From Candidatus Phosphitivorax anaerolimi (lineage in GTDB: Bacteria; Desulfobacterota; Desulfomonilia; UBA1062), in NCBI GenBank assembly GCA_001896555.1, contig MPOS01000040.1, positions 1 to 53,442 on the forward strand: 53,442 nt of DNA, given 5' to 3'. Within the stretch, counting starts at the first letter, position 1. The number at the start of each line of letters is the position of its first letter. The translations under genes and the position numbers were made by a program. The notes beneath the pieces were generated by a model. That model saw nothing but the letters and a program-made list of their open reading frames with translations. It did not search any database and was not told the DNA's origin. Below are positions 1-6,791 of this stretch, piece by piece.

Positions 1-192
1 AAACCCTTTTATTACCCTAAATCTAAAAACCTAAAGACTCGCTCGGTGGTATACTTTCACTTTCCTATTTTTGGTACCCTTTATCATTCCCAGAGACAAT
101 GTTTTTATAAATAAAATTATTAACACAAATAGTCTTTTCGTTCCAATGTATTAGGGGTGTTTGTTCCTGCTTCCATATAGGATCTATATTTC

Positions 193-1428
193 CTACCCCT
201 CCACCTTTTTGAACGGTATTACTTTTGCCCCCGCCTTCAAGCCATCCAAGTAATCCGCCCATTGCTGCATCATCTTCCGACGTTCAGCCAAGTGAGCCGT
301 CCGGTTGTATGCTCTGCCGTTCGGGTCACGGACCGCGTGGGCCAGTTGGTGTTCAATGAAATCGGACCGTACCTGGAGCACTTCGTCAAGGATAGTACGC
401 GCCATAGCCCGGAACCCGTGACCGGTCATATCATCGGAAGTATACCCCATTCGCCGCAGGGATGCATTAATGGCATTGTTGCTCATCGGTCTCATTCGTG
501 AACGATGACTGGGAAAAACATAACGGCCCGATCCGGTCAATGGCTTCAACTCTTCCAAAATGAGCACTGCCTGTTTTGACAGTGGGACGATGTGCGGCTG
601 TTTCATCTTCATCTTCTCTGCCGGGAGATTCCATTGAGCGCTGTCAAGGTCGATCTCTGCCCATTCCATCTGGCGCAACTCCCCGGGCCGGACAAACAGC
701 ATAGGGGCCAGCTTCAAAGCACACCTCACGGGAAAGGTTCCCTTAAAGCCGTCAATCGCCCGCAAGAGTTCTGCTACTGCTTTCGGATCTGTCAATGCCG
801 CATGATGTTTTTCACGGACGGGAGGCAATGCACCACGGAGATCGGCTGCAGAATCCCTCTCGGCCCTTCCTGTGGCCACGGCATAGCGCAATACCTGCCC
901 GCATATCGTCCGTATCCTGTGCGCCGTCTCCAGAGCCCCACGGCTTTCCACACGGCGCAATATAGCCAGGATGTCAGGTGGTTTGATCTCGCTAACCGGC
1001 TTATCCCCAAGCCACGGGAAGACATCCCTCTTCAGTCTGTCTATGGTTGTTTCAGCATGCCCGGGTGACCATTGCCCTGAGAATTTCTTATGCCACTCAC
1101 GGGCCACAACCTCGAAGGTGTTTTCTCTGAGACTCTTGCCTGTCTGTTTTTGCTCTTTCTTAACCTGTCCGGGGTCGACGCCATTTGCCAGCAGCTTCCT
1201 TGCATCCTCACGGCGTTCCCGCGCATCGGCAAGGGTAATAGCCGGGTATGCTCCTAGAGCCAGCACCTTGCGCTTCTCATCGAAACGATAATCGAACCTC
1301 CAGAGCTTGCCACCTGTCGAGGTCACCAACAAGTAGAGGCCGAAGCCATCGTTCAGCTTGTAATTCTTGTCTTTCGGTTTTGCCTTGTTAACCTGAATGT
1401 CCGATAGAGGCGCAATCCTTCTGGGCAT
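193..1428 (-). CDS. P4-type tyrosine recombinase (integrase)
   Basis: Site-specific integrase of the DUF4102/P4 family, about 411 residues, the usual length. The N-terminal arm-binding domain shows the family's DGFGLYLLV and LGAYPAITLADAR stretches, followed by a core-binding SAM-like domain. The catalytic domain carries the Arg in RPGELRQMEW, HGFR (HxxR), a His in HQLAH and the Tyr nucleophile in GRAYNRTAHL. An in-frame TTG lies upstream at 1458, but AAGGAG precedes the ATG at 1428, so that start (MPRRIAPLSD) is chosen. The gene is transcribed away from the 3' end of the tmRNA gene 200 bp away, the usual geometry for an element inserted in ssrA. The element therefore extends to the left, beyond the window. 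It appears intact and probably active. The family is certain; the element type is not. Confidence 0.95.
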   Translation of the reverse strand: MPRRIAPLSDIQVNKAKPKDKNYKLNDGFGLYLLVTSTGGKLWRFDYRFDEKRKVLALGAYPAITLADARERREDARKLLANGVDPGQVKKEQKQTGKSLRENTFEVVAREWHKKFSGQWSPGHAETTIDRLKRDVFPWLGDKPVSEIKPPDILAILRRVESRGALETAHRIRTICGQVLRYAVATGRAERDSAADLRGALPPVREKHHAALTDPKAVAELLRAIDGFKGTFPVRCALKLAPMLFVRPGELRQMEWAEIDLDSAQWNLPAEKMKMKQPHIVPLSKQAVLILEELKPLTGSGRYVFPSHRSRMRPMSNNAINASLRRMGYTSDDMTGHGFRAMARTILDEVLQVRSDFIEHQLAHAVRDPNGRAYNRTAHLAERRKMMQQWADYLDGLKAGAKVIPFKKVEG

Positions 1429-1442
1429 GCCGTTTCTCTCCT

Positions 1443-1521
1443 TTTTGGAGGTATCCAATTTGGGTTTTGGAGGTATATGCCATATGCACTCCGCTTCATA
1501 CCGCTAAATATACCTCCAAAA
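1443..1521. repeat. Three copies of a 12-bp repeat upstream of the integrase
   Basis: TTTTGGAGGTAT occurs at 1443-1454 and 1465-1476 in direct orientation, and inverted (ATACCTCCAAAA) at 1510-1521. The copies cover the integrase upstream region between its start and the tmRNA 3' end. Copies are exact. Spacing and place suit integrase arm-type sites or an autoregulatory operator; which one cannot be told from sequence. Confidence 0.8.
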
Positions 1522-1554
1522 TAATTGGATTTCAATACATCATTTCGGACTGGC

Positions 1555-1625
1555 TTGGACAACAAATAAAGGAAAACCCTTGTATTTCTTAGCTTTGATG
1601 GATTTAACTGGACAAGGCTGGACAA
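1555..1625. repeat. Short direct repeats beside the attachment site
   Basis: CTGGACAA occurs at 1608-1615 and 1618-1625, ten bases apart, with a near copy TTGGACAA at 1555-1562. The cluster ends five bases before the tmRNA CCA end at 1631. It may hold integrase or excisionase binding sites on the element side of the junction. The inference rests on position only. Confidence 0.6.
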
Positions 1626-1630
1626 TTAAT

Positions 1631-1987
1631 TGGTGGAGGCGGGGGGAATCGAACCCCCGTCCGAAGGCCTTCAGCACAAGGCGGCTACATGCGTAGTCTG
1701 TGTATTTGAGTCCCAGACACGGTCGGCCCACAGACAGGCTTTCCATGCCCCGGCCTCTTTGTGTAACCCGTCAGCCCAAGAGGCGAAAACTGCCGGGTGT
1801 GCTCATCTTTGTTTGACGCCCGTGACTGATGCCGATGAGCGGGCCTCAGCAGGACGCGGCTGCTCTAGGCAGCCAGTGCGTAAGAATAATCGTCGGCACT
1901 TATTTTTTTTCTGCCTGTTTTACGAGGGAGCAGACCTCGGCATGCTCCTTGTACCTCAACTACCCCCGTCGAACCCATTACGCCCCC
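1631..1987 (-). ncRNA. ssrA: tmRNA (transfer-messenger RNA)
   Basis: Trans-translation RNA that rescues stalled ribosomes. The 5' end GGGGGCG (1987 downward) pairs with CGCCTCC before the terminal CCA (1631), giving the alanine-type acceptor stem. The 5' block GTAATGGGTTCGACGGGGG and the 3' T-arm GGTTCGATTCCCCCC are the standard one-piece tmRNA ends. About 357 nt is a normal length. The gene is intact although an integrase sits at its 3' end, so the inserted element restored the 3' sequence. It is a standard, not permuted, tmRNA. Confidence 0.97.
1865..1897 (-). other. tmRNA tag-peptide reading frame
   Basis: Ten codons plus TAG inside ssrA encode ADDYSYALAA, preceded by the A-rich and AAGT stretch that usually stands before the resume codon. 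The first residue of the mature tag comes from the charged alanine. The YALAA end is the ClpXP and Tsp-type degron seen across proteobacteria. Confidence 0.92.
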
Positions 1988-2034
1988 GTGGCGTGTTCGC
2001 ATTGTTCAGGTGTGTTGCGGCAGTGATGAAAATT

Positions 2035-2063
2035 ACTATAGTATTGATGCACGGGGAAGTCAA
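2035..2063 (-). promoter_or_regulatory. Sigma-70 promoter of ssrA
   Basis: On the minus strand TTGACT (2063-2058) and TATAGT (2040-2035) are separated by exactly 17 bases, a near-consensus housekeeping promoter. The start would fall near 2027, about 40 nt before the mature tmRNA 5' end, leaving a leader for RNase P to remove. The -35 box overlaps the gmhA stop codon at 2060-2062. Confidence 0.8.
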
Positions 2064-2626
2064 ACGATCCGAATCGATGCCTCTTCAATCATTTCACAGA
2101 TAATGTGGCCGATGAGGATGTGCGCCTCCTGAATCCTCGGCGTGCTCTGTGAGGGTACGGCGATGGTACAGTCTGCATGATCGTGGATCGTGCCGCCCTC
2201 GCCTGCGAGCGCTATCGTCGATATCCCCATAGACCTCGCTTCATCTAAGGCCCTGATGATGTTCCCTGAATTGCCGCTGGTGGATATGCCCACAAGTACG
2301 TCCCCTTCTCTGCCCAGGGCCCTGACCTGTTTGGAAAAGATCTCGTCGAACGAAAAATCGTTGGCAACCGAGGTGATAACCGAGGTGTCGGTGGTCAGCG
2401 CAAGACCGGCGATGGGCTGCCGATTCTTCCGAAACCGGTTCACGAGCTCTGCGGCCAGGTGCTGGGCATCGGCCGCCGAGCCGCCATTGCCGGCGAACAT
2501 GATTTTCTTGCCCCTGGCGAGCGCGTCGATCATCATCCGCGCAGCCTTTGCTATTTCCGGAACCAGCCCCGGGAGACGGCGGTGAAGCTGTATGCTCTCC
2601 TCAATGATTTCCTCTATGCGGTCCAT
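2060..2626 (-). CDS. gmhA: Phosphoheptose isomerase
   Basis: Converts sedoheptulose 7-phosphate to D-glycero-D-manno-heptose 7-phosphate, the first step to the ADP-heptose of the LPS inner core; a cytoplasmic SIS-domain enzyme. The 188 residues match the usual length of about 190. The signature GNGGSAADAQH at residues 46-56 and the SIS loop GISTSGNSGN are present. DnaA-initiator-associated DiaA is a close paralogue, but the AAELVNRF segment and the length favour GmhA. It lies directly upstream of ssrA, whose promoter overlaps its stop codon. No other heptose gene is adjacent. A weak GAGGG element precedes the ATG. Confidence 0.88.
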   Translation of the reverse strand: MDRIEEIIEESIQLHRRLPGLVPEIAKAARMMIDALARGKKIMFAGNGGSAADAQHLAAELVNRFRKNRQPIAGLALTTDTSVITSVANDFSFDEIFSKQVRALGREGDVLVGISTSGNSGNIIRALDEARSMGISTIALAGEGGTIHDHADCTIAVPSQSTPRIQEAHILIGHIICEMIEEASIRIV

Positions 2627-2913
2627 GGCGCGCCCTCATCCCCCTTATGGCAGTCGGTTCTTTCGAATCACTTGATCATATAGGCGAGTTCGCCTCCGAA
2701 CACAAGTCAATCATTGCACCCGTGTCGTCCAGCAGGCCGGTCGATGCCCTTTGGTGCTGCCTGATCGCTTCGCGAAAGAATCATCTGCTAAAAGGCTTGC
2801 AGGAAGGCGGTATGGGTCTGTCTGTCCGGGACTGGACGAATGCCCGGTGGTTTCAGGTGAGAGCTTTTTAAGGTCTTACCAACTCGGTGAAACAGTAAAA
2901 GACAGGGACACGG
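2627..2913. other. Intergenic region, no gene seen
   Basis: Lies upstream of gmhA. Short open frames here lack a ribosome binding site and any recognisable protein. It presumably holds the gmhA promoter, but no convincing -35/-10 pair was identified. Confidence 0.4.
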
Positions 2914-3186
2914 CTAAACCCTGAAATGGCCGTCTTTCTGAGAATAATCCAGATAAAAGTCTTTTTTGAAGCTCTGGAAGATAGACAGAAAATCCCTGTT
3001 GTAGTCATCGGTGTTGGAAAAGCTCCTGAAATCGCTTGCCATGGCATCCCGATCAGCAAACTGCTGGAAGTCCCGGGTGATCAGATCCGAGAGATCGATC
3101 GAGCGGAGGCTTTTCTTTTCGAAAAAGGTGAACCTGCTGACCAACATGCCGATGAGTGTGCTGAATATTATGCGAAAGTAGCGCAT
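2914..3186 (-). CDS. Small hypothetical protein with N-terminal hydrophobic segment
   Basis: A 90-residue protein I do not recognise. An ATG exists at 3204, but AGGAG lies seven bases before the second ATG (3186), so the start MRYFRIIFST is preferred. Residues 3-17 are hydrophobic (FRIIFSTLIGMLVSR), which suggests a membrane anchor or uncleaved signal. The rest is polar and rich in Asp, Phe and Ser (SFSNTDDYNRDF), probably a small folded or disordered tail. It stands alone, divergent from the PATAN/Roadblock operon 127 bp away. The good ribosome binding site and biased composition support a real gene, but there is no functional evidence. Confidence 0.5.
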   Translation of the reverse strand: MRYFRIIFSTLIGMLVSRFTFFEKKSLRSIDLSDLITRDFQQFADRDAMASDFRSFSNTDDYNRDFLSIFQSFKKDFYLDYSQKDGHFRV

Positions 3187-3312
3187 CCCTGTGCTCCTTT
3201 TCATGGTCCCTCATATGGTTTCTTTATCGGTCTTATCTCATAAAATATGAAAGCCGCCCCAGTGCCGTCAAGGGTAAAGAAACCCTTTAGACAAACCGAT
3301 AGAGCAATAAAT

Positions 3313-3639
3313 ATGAAGGGCACGATAAAAGATATTCTGAAAATTTCAGGTGTTCACGGATATGTGCTCGCGCGGGACAAAACCATGCAGATCAAGCTCC
3401 CGTCCAAGCACCGGTTTGCCGGGGCAAAAAAACAGATCAAGCTGCTCTACGACGACCTGATACAGGCCAGGAAGAGGCCCGGCAACACCATGGAGATCTT
3501 CTTTGAAGACCTGGTGCTGACCATTTTTACGAGCGGCATGACCATGCTCATGGTGCTGTCGAGCACCCGCGTGAACCTCGCCCTGGTGAGAATGACCGGG
3601 AAGCTGGCTATTGCGAACCTCGCGAAGGAGAAGTTTTAG
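3313..3639 (+). CDS. Roadblock/LC7-like small protein
   Basis: A 108-residue single-domain protein. The pattern (ILKISGVHGYVLA near the start, then a helix, then MEIFFEDLVL, MTMLMVLSS and VNLALVRM at the end) follows the Roadblock/LC7 fold, whose members bind or regulate small Ras-like GTPases such as MglA or act as scaffolds. The start at MKGTIKDI fits the domain edge; an upstream in-frame ATG at 3247 would add a basic, non-conserved tail. Neither has a strong ribosome binding site. The stop codon abuts the next gene's ATG, so this is the first gene of a four-gene operon whose last member also ends in a Roadblock-like domain. No GTPase gene is present in the window. The fold call is by eye. 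Confidence 0.65.
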   Translation: MKGTIKDILKISGVHGYVLARDKTMQIKLPSKHRFAGAKKQIKLLYDDLIQARKRPGNTMEIFFEDLVLTIFTSGMTMLMVLSSTRVNLALVRMTGKLAIANLAKEKF

Positions 3640-4449
3640 ATGAACCAGGATATCAGCGGCGGTCTGGACACCACGCGGTGCCCTGAGATCGTCAAGATCC
3701 TCTCTTTAGGGAAACGCTCAGGAAAGCTCTCCCTGAGCAACGGCTCCCAGTCGGGCAGTATCTTTTTCCGCGACGGAGAGGTCATCCATGCCCAGTGCGG
3801 CGCCCTGCAGGGAGCAAAGGCCATTTACGAGCTCGCGGTATGGACCTCGGGCGAGTACCGGTTCAGCGTGGATGAAATGCCGGATGCGGTTACGGTGGAG
3901 CTTTCGGTCGACGAGATCCTTGCCGAGGCCACAAACCGCATCAGGCAGATGGACCGGGTGATCTCGCTCATACCCTCCAGTACGATCGTATATGCGCTCG
4001 ACCCCGAGATAAAAGAAAAGGAGATCGTGCTCAAATCCATTCAGTGGAAGATCCTCGCCCAGATCGACGGGAAGAAAACCATTGCCGATATCGCCCAGAA
4101 CACCGGTCTGGGTGTGTCCGACACCATGAAGGTGTTTTATACCCTCGTGAAGTCGGGCCTGCTCCGTGAGGCCTACCCCTCTGAGGCGGAATCCCCTGTC
4201 GACATGGTCGAGCTTCCGGAAACTCCTTTCATAAAAGCTTTGAAAGACGACCTCACCAGGGCGATCGGCCCTGTAGCGCCCTTCATTATCACGGAAACGG
4301 CCCGGGAAATGAACCTGGATCTCCTGGCGGACGATGTCGAGCAAAAGGCTGCACTCATCGAGACCCTTTCGAGCAAGATTCCCAGCGAGACCATGTCACT
4401 GAAATTTCTCGATTCCATGACCGACTGGATCAACACGGAGGACATATAA
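3640..4449 (+). CDS. PATAN (DUF4388) domain protein
   Basis: Cytoplasmic signalling protein of 269 residues. Residues 5-105 show the PATAN/DUF4388 pattern: EIVKILSLGKRSGKLSL, GSIFFRDGEVIHAQCGALQG, AIYELAVWTSGEYRF. Residues 125-185 look like a winged helix (ILAQIDGKKTIADIAQNTGL, FYTLVKSGLL). The C-terminal 70 residues form an acidic helical domain often seen after PATAN modules. GAAGGAGAAG precedes the ATG, which follows the previous stop codon without a gap. In the families known, PATAN domains mediate protein-protein contact in two-component and gliding-motility systems. The same domain recurs in the response regulator two genes downstream, so the proteins probably interact. Confidence 0.8.
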   Translation: MNQDISGGLDTTRCPEIVKILSLGKRSGKLSLSNGSQSGSIFFRDGEVIHAQCGALQGAKAIYELAVWTSGEYRFSVDEMPDAVTVELSVDEILAEATNRIRQMDRVISLIPSSTIVYALDPEIKEKEIVLKSIQWKILAQIDGKKTIADIAQNTGLGVSDTMKVFYTLVKSGLLREAYPSEAESPVDMVELPETPFIKALKDDLTRAIGPVAPFIITETAREMNLDLLADDVEQKAALIETLSSKIPSETMSLKFLDSMTDWINTEDI

Positions 4450-4453
4450 TCAC

Positions 4454-5203
4454 ATGAAGATCGCATCGTTCGCCGTTGCCTTCTGCTGCTTGGTGGTGTT
4501 CCTCCTGGGTTCGGCCCTGTTTGTTCATACCCAGATGAAGGTGGTGGGCGATCTCGAACTCTCCGTGCTGGAGGAAAGACTCTACAAGGAAAATACGGAT
4601 ATCCTTTCCTGGGCCATGGCGAGCATGGACACCGAGAAGCTCACCGAGGCGCCGTTGCCTTCCTCGTGGGGAGAGATTCTCATCGTGAACAACACGAGCC
4701 TGGTGATCGAGAACTCCACCAACCAGGATCATGCGGGAAAGAAGATTCACACCATTCCTCAGCTGCTCGACGAGGCTGCTCCCATCCTCGCTGCGATCAA
4801 AAAGTCCTCGCGCGAGACCGTGCAGACCGAAGAATACGTGGTTGCAACCGCACCGCTATCCCAAAACCGGACCCTCCTCGGGTTCAAGCCCAGATCATGG
4901 GAGAAGGGGCTTGTCTCTCAGCAGGACGCCCAGATCAAAAGGAGCGTCGATTCCCTTAAGACCGTCCTGATGATATATCTGGGGGGCGGACTGGCTCTCG
5001 CCGTCATTTTTTCGCTGATCATCGCCTTCATAAGCTCCAGACCCCTGAACCGGGTGGCAAAGGCCTTCGAGCAGCTCAGTCTCGGCGATTTCGATGCCGA
5101 GCTCTCTCCGAAGGGCGGAAAGATCATGGCAAGCCTTTCAGACTCGTTCTTCCGGCTGAAAACATCGCTGACAATAGCCCTTGCGAAGCTCGGGAGCAGA
5201 TAA
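4454..5203 (+). CDS. Membrane sensor ending in a HAMP domain
   Basis: A 249-residue inner-membrane protein: TM1 at about 5-26, an extracytoplasmic region to about 168, TM2 at about 170-194 and a HAMP domain at 195-245 (SSRPLNRVAKAFEQLSLGDFD). The protein stops after HAMP, so no kinase, chemoreceptor or cyclase output domain exists. The extracytoplasmic part has the size of a CACHE-like sensor, though no subfamily can be assigned. It starts four bases after the upstream stop codon and ends one base before the response regulator, so the three are translationally linked. It is likely to pass a signal by contact to its operon partners rather than by enzymatic activity; that is inference. Confidence 0.75.
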   Translation: MKIASFAVAFCCLVVFLLGSALFVHTQMKVVGDLELSVLEERLYKENTDILSWAMASMDTEKLTEAPLPSSWGEILIVNNTSLVIENSTNQDHAGKKIHTIPQLLDEAAPILAAIKKSSRETVQTEEYVVATAPLSQNRTLLGFKPRSWEKGLVSQQDAQIKRSVDSLKTVLMIYLGGGLALAVIFSLIIAFISSRPLNRVAKAFEQLSLGDFDAELSPKGGKIMASLSDSFFRLKTSLTIALAKLGSR

Positions 5204-5204
5204 C

Positions 5205-6275
5205 ATGCCCAAGCAGGTACTGATAGTCGACGACGAAGAAACCTTGACCTGGTCATTGGCCAAGTCCCTGTCCAACGACCGCGACACCTACGAGGTGACC
5301 ACTGCCAATGATGGAGAGACTGCGCTCGAACTCACAAGAAAGAGCCCTTTCGACCTGGTCGTGCTCGACATCAGGCTCCCCGGCATCAACGGCCTCGATG
5401 TGCTGCTGAAGATCAAGGATGAGCGGCCTGCCACCAAGGTCATCATCATGACCGCATACGGATCTTCCGAGATCAAGGCAAAGGCCAAGGCAAGAGGGTC
5501 GCTCTTCTACATAGAAAAACCCTTCGAGATCGAGCAGATGCGGGGGCTCATCCTCAAAGCGCTCAGGGAAGACGAGGCGCGCGGGTTCGACGGGAGCATG
5601 ACCGGCTTGCAGCTGCCCGACCTCATCCAGATGAACTGCCTGAGCCAGGTCACCACTGCGCTCTATGTCCGGAAGGATCAGCGGGAGGGATGCATCTTCT
5701 TCGAAGACGGCCAGATCACCCATGCCGAGATCGGGGCGATCGAGGGGGAGGAGGCGCTCTTCAGCATCCTTTCGTGGTCGAGCGGCAGCTTCCGGTTCGT
5801 GGGCGGGATGAAGGCGCCCAGGGTCACCATCCACACCAACTGGGAGTACCTGCTCATCGAGGGCATGAGAAAGGCTGACGAGATGAATCTTGCCCTGGAA
5901 AAGGGTGAGATCGACACCAGCGACATCGCCCTGATCGACGAGCCCACACGCATCGCGGTGAAAAACATCTCGTCGCTGCCGGAATGCACGGGCGTGGCGG
6001 TCATCACCTCCGACAACGAGGTATTGTACCAGAGCGGCAAGATCGCAAATGAGGTCGATCTGTCCTACATAACCACCTTTTTCCTCAACCTCACGGAAAA
6101 CCTGGGCAGCCTCACCTCGTCTACACCGAAGAAGGTCACCTTCATCGATCTGAACCGGCTCGTGTTGGTCTATCCCTTCAAGATCTACGTGCTCGCATTG
6201 CTCTTCGACCGGGCTGTTCTCTCACAGGAGACCGTTTCAACCATCGAGCGTGTGATCACCCGTTATCAGATTTAA
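5205..6275 (+). CDS. Response regulator: REC-PATAN-Roadblock-like
   Basis: A 356-residue protein of three modules. The receiver domain (1-120) has the acidic pair at D9-D10, phosphoacceptor D55 in VVLDIRLPG, T83 and K105 in EKPF. A PATAN/DUF4388 domain follows at about 127-230 (GCIFFEDGQITHAEIGAIEGEEALF). The C-terminal 110 residues (LPECTGVAVITSDNEVLYQSGK onward) resemble a Roadblock/LC7 domain. There is no DNA-binding or enzymatic output. The ATG lies one base past the previous TAA; an in-frame upstream ATG at 5181 sits inside the sensor gene. It is the last gene of the operon and converges with the HD gene, overlapping it by 39 bp. No histidine kinase is encoded nearby. Confidence 0.88.
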   Translation: MPKQVLIVDDEETLTWSLAKSLSNDRDTYEVTTANDGETALELTRKSPFDLVVLDIRLPGINGLDVLLKIKDERPATKVIIMTAYGSSEIKAKAKARGSLFYIEKPFEIEQMRGLILKALREDEARGFDGSMTGLQLPDLIQMNCLSQVTTALYVRKDQREGCIFFEDGQITHAEIGAIEGEEALFSILSWSSGSFRFVGGMKAPRVTIHTNWEYLLIEGMRKADEMNLALEKGEIDTSDIALIDEPTRIAVKNISSLPECTGVAVITSDNEVLYQSGKIANEVDLSYITTFFLNLTENLGSLTSSTPKKVTFIDLNRLVLVYPFKIYVLALLFDRAVLSQETVSTIERVITRYQI

Positions 6276-6791
6276 GTGGTTCAGCCTTTCGGGCTCGAAT
6301 CCCGAACTCCGTACCAGGACCTGCTCCACCTCTGAGACATCCGCATAGTGCTTGAGAATCCGCTGCATGCTCTGCTCGTTTTTCCCGTAGCGGTTCATGA
6401 GATCAATAAACCGCTTCTGGAGCGATACCACCCGGTCGTGCATGACCCTCTTGTCCGCGTAGTTGACCACCATGGCCTCGTTCACCTCCAGGGATTCGAG
6501 CCGGATGTGCTGGCCCACGATCTCCCCGATGCGCAGATACCCGAGTTCCTCCATGAGCCTCCTGCCCATGAGGGCGTGGTCGCCGCCGTTGAGCAGGCTG
6601 TCGGCCTTGCAGATGTCGTGCAGGAGGGCGGCCCGGTCTACCAGGCGCACGTCGATCCCGAACCCGGCCTCTTGGAGTACGGCTGCCACATAGACCGCCG
6701 CGAGTCTGACGGTCTTGCTGTGTCGGATGATGTGAGGGGGCATGCCACGCTCATGCATGAGCCCCAATGTCCATTCACGGGAGGGTATCAC
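6237..6791 (-). CDS. HD-domain phosphohydrolase
   Basis: Metal-dependent phosphohydrolase of the HDIG type, 184 residues, probably cytoplasmic. Metal ligands visible: H24 (RHSKTV), H58-D59 (LLHDICK), H72 and H95 (VGQHI), and D113 in NYADKRVMHD. Family members act on nucleotides, tRNA or similar phosphoesters; the substrate cannot be read from this sequence. The start ATG overlaps the lptD stop as ATGA, so it is the last gene of the MBL-accD-folC-lptD operon. Its 3' end overlaps the convergent response-regulator gene by 39 bp, so no separate terminator exists between the two transcription units. Confidence 0.85.
   Translation of the reverse strand: MIPSREWTLGLMHERGMPPHIIRHSKTVRLAAVYVAAVLQEAGFGIDVRLVDRAALLHDICKADSLLNGGDHALMGRRLMEELGYLRIGEIVGQHIRLESLEVNEAMVVNYADKRVMHDRVVSLQKRFIDLMNRYGKNEQSMQRILKHYADVSEVEQVLVRSSGFEPERLNHLNLITGDHTLDG

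Noticed and set aside
6280-6300. T-arm-like GGTTC/GATTC sequence suggesting a tRNA
   Set aside because: No acceptor or anticodon stem can be drawn around it; it lies in the coding sequence of the HD protein.
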